Source: Synergistes sp. (GTDB lineage: Bacteria; Synergistota; Synergistia; Synergistales; Synergistaceae). From it: a stretch of 44,292 bases of DNA. Within the stretch, counting starts at the first letter, position 1, and each line of letters opens with the position of its first letter. The stretch spans positions 1-44,292 of the forward strand of contig JAFYJW010000001.1 of NCBI GenBank assembly GCA_017537925.1. The letters are read 5' to 3'. The position numbers and the translations under genes were made by a program. Of the stretch, positions 27,353 to 35,138 are shown piece by piece. Under the pieces are notes generated by a model, which saw only the letters and a program-made list of their open reading frames with translations, ran no database searches and had not been told where the DNA came from.

Positions 27353-27697
27353 TTATTCGTTGAGCAGAGCTTCAAGTTTTTCCTTTTTATCGAGGATAGC
27401 GCGCAGCATCGCGTCATAATCCGCATCTGCGCCGCCGCGCAGCAGTTCGGTCATTTCGGAGACCGTACTGTAGAGCGGCTTCAGCGAGAGATTACCGAGC
27501 ACGCCCTTCAAAGCGTGAGCCGCTTCGAAAGCTGCGGTCTTGTCTTTGCGGGCTACCGCATCGGCCAAAGCGTTAAAATTCTTGTCTGAAACGGCCATGC
27601 GGACGAGCTTCATATAGAAATCTTTGTTGTTCATGCAGCGGGCAAGTCCCTCGTTCACATCGGCGCCAAATTCCTGAAGGGCATCGATATCAGCCAT
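27353..27697 (-). CDS. Stand-alone HPt (histidine phosphotransfer) domain protein
   Basis: This 114-aa, all-helical protein has the HPt signature AHALKGVLGNLSL with the phospho-acceptor His61. The whole protein is one HPt domain with no kinase or receiver attached. It would shuttle phosphate between a hybrid histidine kinase and a response regulator encoded elsewhere; no two-component genes lie nearby. The ATG has GGGGAGGAT upstream. It is monocistronic, bounded by a terminator and a 416-bp gene-free stretch. Confidence 0.88.
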   Translation of the reverse strand: MADIDALQEFGADVNEGLARCMNNKDFYMKLVRMAVSDKNFNALADAVARKDKTAAFEAAHALKGVLGNLSLKPLYSTVSEMTELLRGGADADYDAMLRAILDKKEKLEALLNE

Positions 27698-28113
27698 AAA
27701 AAGATCCTCCCCAAAAATATTTTCGGCACAACGGAAAGCAAGACAGACTCTTCGGTATTTATCCTTATCTCCAAGTTCTGCACCGCGATCTTTCGATTCC
27801 GCGTTCCTGTGTCCTTAAATAAATAACCTGTCCGCAGTGTATGCATACTGCCGGACCTGCCGGCAAAAAACCGCGAAAGATTAAGCACTGTTTAATTGTA
27901 TCACTCTTCGGATATTCTTTTACCGGAGCATTCCGATCCTGCCGGCTTCGGCGGTCGGATAACGCGGATGTACAGCAGTTTCAAGTCTGTTTAAAATTTA
28001 TTTTTATTAAAATGATTCCCGATTTACAGCCGCGAAACGTTTAGACCTGAAACAGCTCCTTCTGTCGATTCTTCGCCGCCGCACAGCCGTTTCAAATACT
28101 TTAAAAGGCAGCT
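27698..28113. other. 416-bp gene-free stretch upstream of the HPt gene
   Basis: No convincing coding frame is present. Two hairpins can be drawn: GTCCG-CAGTGT with ATACTG-c-CGGAC at 27830-27856 (11 bp with one bulge), and a weaker CCGA...GCCG/CGGC...TCGG at about 27932-27957. A short AT-rich tract (27988-28018) lies between. None matches a riboswitch or structured RNA I know; it presumably holds the HPt promoter and the 3' end of the DUF5714-like transcript. Confidence 0.4.
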
Positions 28114-28806
28114 TCAGGCTCCTTCCTTAAAAAACGGACAGCGCTTCCTTAGGCACTGATTATTCCGCGAATGATAAGTGCATATGACTTCCCCTTTTTC
28201 CATTTTAACGCCGAAATTCTCTTCAACAAAGTCCACGGCGGCCAGTATCGACAGGAAAGAGTCTCTTTTGCAGCATCTCGGACCGCCGATCTCGCCTATT
28301 TCCGCAAGCGACTTTGAGGTCATTTTATGAGCCAGCCCGAAAGAATTTTTTGCAAGAGGAGTAGAGTTTGAGATGATCGCTGCGAACATGCCGCTGCTTA
28401 TCCCCGCGCCGCATGCTCCCCAGAATCCGCAGGCGCCTCCGGGAACCTTCCTGCCGCGGCTTATCATTTCGGCAAGCGCTTTTTCCAGATCAATATCGCC
28501 GCCCGCGTTTTTATAAGCCGTGAGCAGTGCGGCTCCCACCATAACATGATGTTCGGGGCCGTGCATATGGCAGAATGGCTGATTCATCATCTTTTCGATT
28601 ATTTGAACCGGGTTTTTGGACTCTTCATCGATACAGATCCCGACAATGCTGCCGAGCCCGGCCATGTGGCACTCATCGCAGACATAGTGACCGTTTACGC
28701 ATTCGGTCCTGCTCATCTCTTTTTTACCGCATATGGAGCATTCCATAAGAACGCCTGTTTCAAGGTATCTGAGCGGCGCTTTGCATATAAGACATTCTTC
28801 GTTCAT
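28114..28806 (-). CDS. Cysteine-rich zinc-ribbon protein, DUF5714-like, function unknown
   Basis: This 230-aa protein carries an N-terminal metal-binding module (CxxC at 5-8 and 23-26, C36, CxxC at 43-46), then a His-rich motif FCHMHGPEHH (C79, H80, H82, H86, H87), a glycine/cysteine loop GGACGFWGACGAG near 121-133, GGPRCCKR near 177, and a Cys-rich tail (CTYH...CLRKRCPFF). It resembles DUF5714 proteins as I recall them from anaerobes and methanogens. The density of Cys/His suggests an Fe-S or zinc protein. No transmembrane segment or signal peptide is clear. It follows a MATE transporter gene with a 67-bp gap on the same strand. Function is not assigned. Confidence 0.7.
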   Translation of the reverse strand: MNEECLICKAPLRYLETGVLMECSICGKKEMSRTECVNGHYVCDECHMAGLGSIVGICIDEESKNPVQIIEKMMNQPFCHMHGPEHHVMVGAALLTAYKNAGGDIDLEKALAEMISRGRKVPGGACGFWGACGAGISSGMFAAIISNSTPLAKNSFGLAHKMTSKSLAEIGEIGGPRCCKRDSFLSILAAVDFVEENFGVKMEKGEVICTYHSRNNQCLRKRCPFFKEGA

Positions 28807-28873
28807 GATTCATTCTCCCTGCATTCTATTCTTTGAAAACTTTTTGAAGATACATCTGTGCATCAAAAGCATG

Positions 28874-30271
28874 TCAGGCTTTGCCCGGAGCTGAAGCGCC
28901 TTTCAGCTTCAGACCGCGAAGCAGCCTGAAGAGCATGATGAGTGAGACTAAAAGCGCGAAAGCCTCCGATATCGGAGAAGTCCAGATGACATAGAAATGA
29001 TCGAAGTTCGCTTTGATTATAAAAAGCATGATATTGTCGACCGTCCCCCTGTGGAGCGCCGAGAGCATAAAAGGCACGAGGCTCTTCCCCACCGCCTGAA
29101 ATACCGCGATAACCACAAAAGTTACCGAGTAGCACGGGATAGCAAGGCAGACGACACGCAGGAAGGAAGAGCCGTAAAATATAGTATCAGGGTCATTTAT
29201 AAAAAACGCCAGCAGCTCTTTCGAACAGGTATAAGAGACAGTCGAACTCATTATGGAAAACGCAACCGTACAAAAGGCGGAAAATATGATCACGCGCTTC
29301 ATGCGTTCATGCAGACCCGAGGAGAAGCAGTAGCCCACCAGCGGCAGCATGCCCTGCGTGACCCCCTGATTGACGGAGAAAGCAAGGGAATCTATCTTGC
29401 GGACTATACCCAGCCCCGCGATCGCGGCCCCTCCGCCAAAACCTGCTATAGTCGCGTTGAGCAGAGAGTGAGAGAGCATCGTGAACGCGATCATCGTGAA
29501 GCTCGGCAGGCCGCATTTTAATATTTCGCCCAGAAGCTGCGGGATATGCGAACCGAAATTCGGTCTTACCGACATTACACTCTCTTCGTCTCCGCCTCTG
29601 AAGATATACAAGAGAAAATATGCCAGAGATATGATATTCGACGCAGCAGTCGCAAGCGCGGCTCCGACTACTTCATTGCCCGGAGGAAGAAGCACGAACA
29701 TAAACAGAGGATCAAAAGCGATATTGAGAACAGCTCCCAATGTCAGGCCCATGGAAGCTTTTCCGCTGTTCCCGGTGGAGCGCACGACGTGAGCAAGGAC
29801 AGCCGCAAGCACGGTCGGCACGCCGCCCGCTACTACGGTGACCATGTTGTAGCGCACCGCATAGTCTATATAGCCGCCTTCGCCTCCGACAAGCGTAAGA
29901 AAAGAGCGGCCGAAGAAAAAGAGCAGAATGCCGTAAATTCCCGCAGCGGCTGCTGACGCCCATACGGACAGGCGGAAAGCGTATCTTGCGCCGCTGTGAT
30001 CTCCGCGCCCTAAAGAGCGGGAGATAACGCTTGCGGCTCCTATCCCGAAGAGATTGGAGATAGCGGTAAGCACATTGAAAATTATCATGCAGAGACTGAC
30101 TGCGGCAACGGCGTCAGGGTTGCCGGTCAGGCCGACGAACCATGTGTCCGAAATATTATAAATGACATGTACTATCTGGTTGGCTATAGCAGGAAGCACC
30201 ATCAGTGCAACCGCTTTAGGGACCGGCATCGAAGCAAAGAGTTCTTCATTTATCGTGCTGCTTCGCATCAT
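28874..30271 (-). CDS. MATE-family efflux transporter
   Basis: This 465-aa protein has about 12 hydrophobic helices in two homologous halves. The N-terminal half shows PAIANQIVHVIYNISDTWFVG and GIGAASVISRSLGRGD, typical of the Na+- or H+-driven DinF/NorM superfamily; the second half repeats the pattern (GFGGGAAIAGLGIVRKID, NQGVTQGMLPLVGY). The substrate is unknown. The start ATG at 30271 has GGTGATC just upstream, overlapping the end of the BASS gene, and a second ATG follows directly. It is probably cotranscribed with the BASS transporter and the cyclase-family hydrolase upstream. Confidence 0.92.
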   Translation of the reverse strand: MMRSSTINEELFASMPVPKAVALMVLPAIANQIVHVIYNISDTWFVGLTGNPDAVAAVSLCMIIFNVLTAISNLFGIGAASVISRSLGRGDHSGARYAFRLSVWASAAAAGIYGILLFFFGRSFLTLVGGEGGYIDYAVRYNMVTVVAGGVPTVLAAVLAHVVRSTGNSGKASMGLTLGAVLNIAFDPLFMFVLLPPGNEVVGAALATAASNIISLAYFLLYIFRGGDEESVMSVRPNFGSHIPQLLGEILKCGLPSFTMIAFTMLSHSLLNATIAGFGGGAAIAGLGIVRKIDSLAFSVNQGVTQGMLPLVGYCFSSGLHERMKRVIIFSAFCTVAFSIMSSTVSYTCSKELLAFFINDPDTIFYGSSFLRVVCLAIPCYSVTFVVIAVFQAVGKSLVPFMLSALHRGTVDNIMLFIIKANFDHFYVIWTSPISEAFALLVSLIMLFRLLRGLKLKGASAPGKA

Positions 30272-30276
30272 TTAGA

Positions 30277-31266
30277 TCACCGTTTCCCATGCCGGTCTTC
30301 ATGCACTTGAGACCGACATGGCAGTCCGCCCTGTTTTTCGTCCATCTTTATAAAAATATTCGCTAATATTGCACCCGATATATTATGCCAAACCGAAAAA
30401 ACAGCTCCCGGTACCGTTGCTGCCGCAAGGCTCCGGAAAGCGGTCCCTGCAAGTGATGTGGCAAGGCCTGAATTCTGCATCCCGACCTCTATCGACAGAG
30501 CTTTCTTTTTGCCCGGAGGCAGTTTTAGGAAAGCGCCCAGCAGCCAGCCGCTGGCATAACCCAGCAGATTATGAAGGATCACAACGATAAAGACCACTGC
30601 ACCGGTCTCTAAAATCCTTCCGGCATTATGTGATACGACAGCCGCCACGATCAATGTGATGGCCGCAACAGATATCAGCGGCAGACAGTCCTGGACCTTA
30701 CTTGTATATTTTCCCCACAGCCTGTTGATGACGAACCCCAAAGCAATAGGCACTATTACGACTTTGATTATGGATATGAACATGCTCACTACGTCAACGC
30801 TTACTGATGTGCGCAGAAGCAAATAGGTGATAAGAGGAGTCAAAAATGGAGCAAGAAGCGTATTGACGCTGGTCATGCCGACGGAAAGCGCAACATCTCC
30901 TCTGCTGAGATAAGTAATGACATTGCTCGACGTTCCTCCCGGGCAGGCGCCGACCAGTATCAGCCCTGCAAACATACCGGTATCAAGGCCGAATATCTTT
31001 CCCAGCAAATAAGCCAGAAGCGGCATGACAGTAAACTGGGCCGCGCAGCCGATAAAAATATCCAGGGGCCGTTTAAATACCGGCAGAAAATCTTCTGCTC
31101 TCAGCGTCAGCCCCATTCCGAACATAACTATCATCAAAAGATAATTCACCCATGAAAGCTGTATCCAAAGACACGAGTCGGGCGCGGCAAGAGCCAGCGC
31201 CGCAGCTGCCAGTACCACGACAGCCATATATTTTCCTATTATTGCACTTATACTTTTTAAAACCAT
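30277..31266 (-). CDS. Bile acid:sodium symporter (BASS) family transporter
   Basis: This 329-aa protein has nine to ten hydrophobic segments and the BASS signatures FGMGLTLRAEDF near 49-60 and ILVGACPGGTSSNVITYLSRGDVALSV near 103-129, which holds the sodium-binding crossover region. The family moves organic anions, including bile acids, pantoate and keto acids; the cargo here is unknown. It ends 5 bp before the MATE gene. Upstream at about 31301-31328 is a GC-rich hairpin (GCCCGCCG against CGGCGGGGC, one bulge) without a U-run. Confidence 0.9.
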   Translation of the reverse strand: MVLKSISAIIGKYMAVVVLAAAALALAAPDSCLWIQLSWVNYLLMIVMFGMGLTLRAEDFLPVFKRPLDIFIGCAAQFTVMPLLAYLLGKIFGLDTGMFAGLILVGACPGGTSSNVITYLSRGDVALSVGMTSVNTLLAPFLTPLITYLLLRTSVSVDVVSMFISIIKVVIVPIALGFVINRLWGKYTSKVQDCLPLISVAAITLIVAAVVSHNAGRILETGAVVFIVVILHNLLGYASGWLLGAFLKLPPGKKKALSIEVGMQNSGLATSLAGTAFRSLAAATVPGAVFSVWHNISGAILANIFIKMDEKQGGLPCRSQVHEDRHGKR

Positions 31267-31392
31267 GATACGTGATTTCCCTTAAACATAAATCTGCCCG
31301 CCGAATTCTGACCGGCGGGGCGGTTCACTTCTTCAGCATAATGTCCCTGCGCACTCTGATGCTCTGCACGGCGGAAAAAGTCACATATAACT

Positions 31393-32037
31393 TCACTCAA
31401 ACCACGCGACTGCGCGTACCGGCGCGCCGTCGCAGTTTTCGAGCTTCAGAGGAAAGCAGCCGAACCAGAAAAGCTCATTTCCGCACTGTTCAAGGTTGCA
31501 GAGATTTTCTATATTGAGTATGTCCTTATCTTTAAATAGCGCCCTATGTCTTGTCAGGCCTGCGTCCGCTATAGGATCCAGTCCTATAACGTCAAAGCCT
31601 ATGCCCTTATATGAACCCTTCAGGATATGGTCAAGAACCTCTTCGTCGATACATGGATAATCGTCAAAGTATGAGTCGCTGCCCCAGCGCTTGTCCCATC
31701 CCAGATTAAAGAGCAGAAAATCAGCTTTTTCCGTTCTATCTCCGTACTTTTTAAGCAGCTCCATCGTGATGGCTTCACCGTTCTTAAGCGACCGGCAGTC
31801 GATCACCAGGGCTTTTCCGATAAACTGCTCTGCAGAAAAAGACTCGAGCGTGGTCCTGCCTGCGTAAAGATGCGCGGGAGGGTCGACATGCGTGCCTGTA
31901 TGGGTGAACATCGTGACCTTTGTCTCTTTGAAGCCGTCGCGTTCGTAACTGTTGGCCTGCTCTAATTTTGGCGGCTCGGTTCCCGGGTAAACAGGCATGT
32001 TTTCCCTTATCGTATGCGTCAGATCTATTACCTTCAT
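31393..32037 (-). CDS. Cyclase-family metal-dependent hydrolase (kynurenine formamidase-like)
   Basis: This 214-aa protein carries the family metal motif HTGTHVDPPAH (HxGTHxDxPxH) near residues 46-56, an N-terminal IDLTHTIRENMPVYPG strand, and the GIDT-like segment IGFDVIGLDPIAD near 155. The family includes bacterial kynurenine formamidase, isatin hydrolase and other amidohydrolases; the substrate cannot be decided here. I choose the ATG at 32037 (matching the family N-terminus, GGAG upstream); an upstream frame to 32112 would add 25 basic residues that look non-coding. Neighbouring transporters suggest a small uptake/export and detoxification unit. Confidence 0.87.
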   Translation of the reverse strand: MKVIDLTHTIRENMPVYPGTEPPKLEQANSYERDGFKETKVTMFTHTGTHVDPPAHLYAGRTTLESFSAEQFIGKALVIDCRSLKNGEAITMELLKKYGDRTEKADFLLFNLGWDKRWGSDSYFDDYPCIDEEVLDHILKGSYKGIGFDVIGLDPIADAGLTRHRALFKDKDILNIENLCNLEQCGNELFWFGCFPLKLENCDGAPVRAVAWFE

Positions 32038-32130
32038 TACTCTCACACTCCGTAAAAGACATAAAAAACTGCCTCGGCGGAAAAGTTTTCTTCCGTCAGG
32101 GCATATTCGCAATGAGTGGTCATATGCTAT

Positions 32131-32559
32131 TTACCTGAAGTTAATGAAGACAAGGCCTATCAGGCATATCACGACGCCTGCTATCTTATTCCACGTCAAT
32201 GACTCATGATAAAGCAGAAAACCCAGTATCAGCAAACAAACCGCAAGAAATGCACTTTGCACTATGAAACCAGTACTGACCTGCCATCCTGCTTTATAGG
32301 CATAGATCCAGCCGGCCTCAAGTCCCACTATCACGATACCGAGAACGAAAGGAGCCCAGTTGACCCTGCTGTATTCATGGATCAGACTCCCATTTTTGCC
32401 CAGGACAAAAAACAGAACTGCAGACGCGGCCGCAGCGGCAAGATATGTTATCGTCAGGGCCGCAAAAGGGTTCATCCCTTCAGGCACGGATTTTGCACAT
32501 ACCTGATAAACTATGTTCGATAAAATGACCAATGCGATAGGCCACACGTAAGAAAACAA
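32131..32559 (-). CDS. EamA/DMT-superfamily small membrane transporter (half-size)
   Basis: This 142-aa protein has five hydrophobic helices (starting at YVWPIALVILSNIVYQV and ending at IAGVVICLIGLVFINFR), the size of a single EamA unit that must dimerise. The LGFLLYHESLTWNKIAG segment is the typical last-helix signature. The start is TTG at 32559, seven bases after the strong SD GGAGGGAG; an open frame continues to a GTG at 32622 without an RBS. It has its own extended -10 promoter and a roughly 140-nt structured leader. Cargo unknown. Confidence 0.85.
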   Translation of the reverse strand: MFSYVWPIALVILSNIVYQVCAKSVPEGMNPFAALTITYLAAAAASAVLFFVLGKNGSLIHEYSRVNWAPFVLGIVIVGLEAGWIYAYKAGWQVSTGFIVQSAFLAVCLLILGFLLYHESLTWNKIAGVVICLIGLVFINFR

Positions 32560-32711
32560 CTTACTCCCTCCATTTTTTTGACGTTGGCCTGTTTTAGCGG
32601 TAGGGTCCCAGCCGCAATGCACTGATATTTTGCTTTTACAGCGGAAAAACAGAGTTGGTTATAGTTCATGAGCTGTTCTTTCCGCGTGAAAACAGTCAGT
32701 CAAGTATAACA
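32560..32711 (-). promoter_or_regulatory. Extended -10 promoter and structured leader of the EamA transporter gene
   Basis: TGTTATACT on the minus strand (32703-32711) is an extended -10 element. The leader contains a 12-bp hairpin with a single bulged G (GCGGAAAAACAG at 32641-32652 against its partner at 32673-32685, 20-nt loop) and a smaller GCGG/CCGC hairpin at 32597-32615 shortly before the SD. An ATG in the big loop (32669) opens a 52-codon frame overlapping the transporter start. I match it to no riboswitch class. Confidence 0.5.
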
Positions 32712-32733
32712 CTATTTTTTATTCTGTAATTAC

Positions 32734-32793
32734 AAAAAAACGCGGGCTGCAGATTCGAGAAGTCATTTTCAGCATTCTCTGACGCAGCCAGCG
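32734..32793 (-). terminator. Intrinsic terminator downstream of hydE
   Basis: CGCGGGCTGC (32741-32750) pairs with GCAGCCAGCG (32784-32793) with a single mismatch; the loop holds a second 5-bp helix (GAGAA/TTCTC). Seven T residues follow on the minus strand. Confidence 0.85.
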
Positions 32794-32833
32794 TTTATAT
32801 GTCCATATAACAGACAATGTCCGCAGCGGTCTC

Positions 32834-33913
32834 CTATTCGGTCCGTTTAAAGCGGACATGGTCCCCGCGGCTGACTATGAGCTGATATCCTGTTTTTGAA
32901 ACACGGGCAGACATGCATCCGATGCACGCCGCAGCGTCGTCTCCGATGCAGATCTTATTGTCATAAAGCAAGTATTTTTTACGGACTTCCCTCGGGGAAA
33001 GATTCGGCATCACAACATTTGCTCCTGCCAGGATCCCCTTTTCTCTGCCAAAGGCATCCACGCTTCCGAGGGCCGTTGTGGCCGGAAGAAGCACATCGGG
33101 CAGCATAAGCCTGATCACGGAGAGCAGACGTGTCGTCAGTTCTGCCGAACCGGCCCGGCATCCTGCGAATATCGTGTCATGATGAGGAATAAATGGTCCG
33201 ATCCCGACCATCTCCGGTCTTATCTTCTGCAGAAAGCGCAGATCTTTAACAAGATTCATGGTATCCTGCCCCGGAGAGCCTACCATCATCCCGCAGCCTA
33301 CCTGGTATCCTATTTCCTTTAAGTCCTCAAGGCACTGTATACGGTTTTTATAACTCATCGTTTCAGGATGAAGCATCTCATAATGTTTGGCGTCTGCGGT
33401 TTCATGACGCAGAAGATAGCGGTCCGCGCCTGCCTCAAACAATTTACGGTAACTTTCTTTTTCACGTTCACCGATCGATAAGGTTACAGCACAGTCCGGA
33501 TGGCGTTTTTTTATCTCCCGGATGAGCTGGACCATCACCGCATCCGTGTAGTACGGATCCTCTCCCCCCTGAAGGACAAAAGTCCGAAAACCCAGCTCAT
33601 AGCCGCGCCTGCAGCAGGATAAGATCTCTTCTTCACTTAAGCGGTAACGCTCGATATTTTTGTTGCTCTTCCTTATTCCGCAGTAATAGCAGTTATTCCT
33701 GCAATAATTGGTAAATTCGATCAGACCGCGCAGATATACGTCTTTGCCGTAATATTTTTCGCGAACGTTCCTGGCCTTCCCTGACAGATATTCATCGAAT
33801 TCAGGGTCATCGCACAGCAGGACAGACGCAAACTCGCTGTCGCTCAAATCGTTTGTTTCCTCAAGCTTATCTGCCAGTTGCCGAAGCTCTATCTTTTCTC
33901 CGCTGTTTATCAT
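32834..33913 (-). CDS. hydE: Radical SAM protein HydE ([FeFe]-hydrogenase H-cluster maturation)
   Basis: This 359-aa radical SAM enzyme has the AdoMet cluster motif CxxxCxxC (C71, C75, C78, in NYCRNNCYYCGIR), the BioB-like context RGLIEFTNYC, FVLQGGEDPYYT near 110, and SPGQDT near 214. At the C-terminus C322-x7-C330-x2-C333 reproduces the auxiliary cluster site seen in HydE. HydE makes part of the dithiomethylamine/Fe(CO)2(CN)2 subcluster together with HydF and HydG, which are not in the window. The ATG has GGAGGT about 12 bases upstream. It is followed by a strong terminator and lies 72 bp after the XdhC-family gene. Confidence 0.9.
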   Translation of the reverse strand: MINSGEKIELRQLADKLEETNDLSDSEFASVLLCDDPEFDEYLSGKARNVREKYYGKDVYLRGLIEFTNYCRNNCYYCGIRKSNKNIERYRLSEEEILSCCRRGYELGFRTFVLQGGEDPYYTDAVMVQLIREIKKRHPDCAVTLSIGEREKESYRKLFEAGADRYLLRHETADAKHYEMLHPETMSYKNRIQCLEDLKEIGYQVGCGMMVGSPGQDTMNLVKDLRFLQKIRPEMVGIGPFIPHHDTIFAGCRAGSAELTTRLLSVIRLMLPDVLLPATTALGSVDAFGREKGILAGANVVMPNLSPREVRKKYLLYDNKICIGDDAAACIGCMSARVSKTGYQLIVSRGDHVRFKRTE

Positions 33914-33985
33914 TATTTGAAATTTACCTCCGAAACAGATATCTCAACGTATATCAGCCGTTCATACGTTTTTTGGAGTACTCTG

Positions 33986-34906
33986 TCATTCAGCGCTCAG
34001 ATCGGTGATCAAGACCTTCATTTTACCGCCGCAGACCATCGCTTCTTCTTCGGCAATATCACTGCTCATATCGAGCGTCACGCTGATCTGCTCCCCGGTG
34101 CCTATCAAATGAAAGGCTTTTCTCTGCAGCTCGCCTTCGCCGCATCCGCCGCCGATCGTTCCGACTGTGCGGTTAAATTTATCCACCGCCATCATGGCGC
34201 CAGTTTTCACCGGCGTAGAGCCGATAGTCTCATACACCGTCAGCAGCGCTTTCGGCGTTTCGCCGCAGGCAACGAATTCAAGCAGGCGCAGATCCGCGTC
34301 CTCCTCTGCCAGTTTTGTCCCTTTAAAATAAGAGCTGATATCCTCCCTGCGGCACTTTATCAGCTCGGCAAGGATCGAAACTGCAATTTCCTTTACTGTA
34401 AGGGCGTTTATATCAACGCCGATCGGGGCATGGATACGCTCAAGATCTTTTCTGGCAAAGCCTTCGTTCTCCAGCAGATCCTTCAGCATTATCACTCTGC
34501 GCTTTGACCCGAGCATTCCGAGATAACGCGGGAACGTACCCGGAAGAATCGCCCTCAGGCAATCCGCATCATAGCGATGTCCGCGCGTGATCACCGCGAC
34601 ATAATCATGTTCGCTGATACACAACTGAGCAATCGCATTCTGAAAGCTGTCGCATATTATCTTTCTGGCATTCGGAAACAATGTGCTGTTAGCGAAGACT
34701 GGTCTGTCGTCGACCACTGTAACGGCAAAGCCCAGGTCATCTGCATATCTGCAGAGAGGCTGCGCGATATTGCCGCATCCAAGCAGAATAAAGCGCTCCT
34801 GCCGGCAGAAATTGCGGATAAATGTCTTCCCGTCAGCCTCAAACGACAGAGAAGCTGACCCGCCGGCAGAAATGGACCGATATATTCTTTTAAGGTCAGA
34901 GAGCAT
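33986..34906 (-). CDS. XdhC/CoxI-family molybdenum-hydroxylase accessory protein with reversed domain order
   Basis: This 306-aa protein carries both XdhC signature parts. A Rossmann-type XdhC_C domain comes first: FILLGCGNIAQPLCRYADD (39-57), VVDDRP, YVAVITRGH, YLGMLGSKRR, and RIHAPIGVDINALTVKEIAVSILAE to about 185. The XdhC_CoxI motif is at the end: PVKTGAMMAVDKF (233-245) and GTIGGGCGEGEL, closing with MVCGGKMKVLI. In typical XdhC the CoxI segment is N-terminal. Known XdhC binds molybdenum cofactor and inserts or sulfurates it in xanthine-dehydrogenase-like enzymes; none is encoded nearby. The ATG has GGAGG eight bases upstream. Confidence 0.85.
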   Translation of the reverse strand: MLSDLKRIYRSISAGGSASLSFEADGKTFIRNFCRQERFILLGCGNIAQPLCRYADDLGFAVTVVDDRPVFANSTLFPNARKIICDSFQNAIAQLCISEHDYVAVITRGHRYDADCLRAILPGTFPRYLGMLGSKRRVIMLKDLLENEGFARKDLERIHAPIGVDINALTVKEIAVSILAELIKCRREDISSYFKGTKLAEEDADLRLLEFVACGETPKALLTVYETIGSTPVKTGAMMAVDKFNRTVGTIGGGCGEGELQRKAFHLIGTGEQISVTLDMSSDIAEEEAMVCGGKMKVLITDLSAE

Positions 34907-34942
34907 TGTTGCAACCTCCAGCGTCTGTAAATATTTATAAAG

Positions 34943-34973
34943 AAAACCACTGTGAGAAGGCAGTGGTTTTTCT
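34943..34973. terminator. Bidirectional hairpin just upstream of the XdhC-family gene
   Basis: AAAACCACTG (34943-34952) and CAGTGGTTTT (34961-34970) form a perfect 10-bp stem with an 8-nt loop, U-rich on both strands. On the minus strand it lies only 37 bp before the XdhC start codon, so it may attenuate that gene; it could also be a second stop for transcripts from cysK. Confidence 0.75.
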
Positions 34974-35082
34974 TCTTTATTCCATACCTGTTAACGATGC
35001 AGGCACAGTTTTAAAATCGCCCCGTCAGCATATGTATTTCGCAGCATCGTCGTACAAATGTCCGGTGAAAGGCTATGCCAAT

Positions 35083-35123
35083 AAAAACAGGTTCCCGAAA
35101 AGACGTCTGCCTTCCGGGAACCT
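35083..35123 (-). terminator. Intrinsic terminator of the met17-cysK operon
   Basis: AGGTTCCCG (35089-35097) pairs with CGGGAACCT (35115-35123), followed on the minus strand by GTTTTT. It starts 16 bp after the cysK stop codon. Confidence 0.85.
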
Positions 35124-35138
35124 GCGCCGTTATATCTG

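Noticed and set aside
27655-27888. 77-codon minus-strand frame overlapping the HPt start
   Set aside because: No RBS, no recognisable domain, and it overlaps the clearly coding HPt frame.
27698-28113. 6S, SRP or c-di-GMP riboswitch RNA
   Set aside because: None of the diagnostic core motifs (SRP GGAAG/GCAGCC loop, GEMM GCAAACC) is present.
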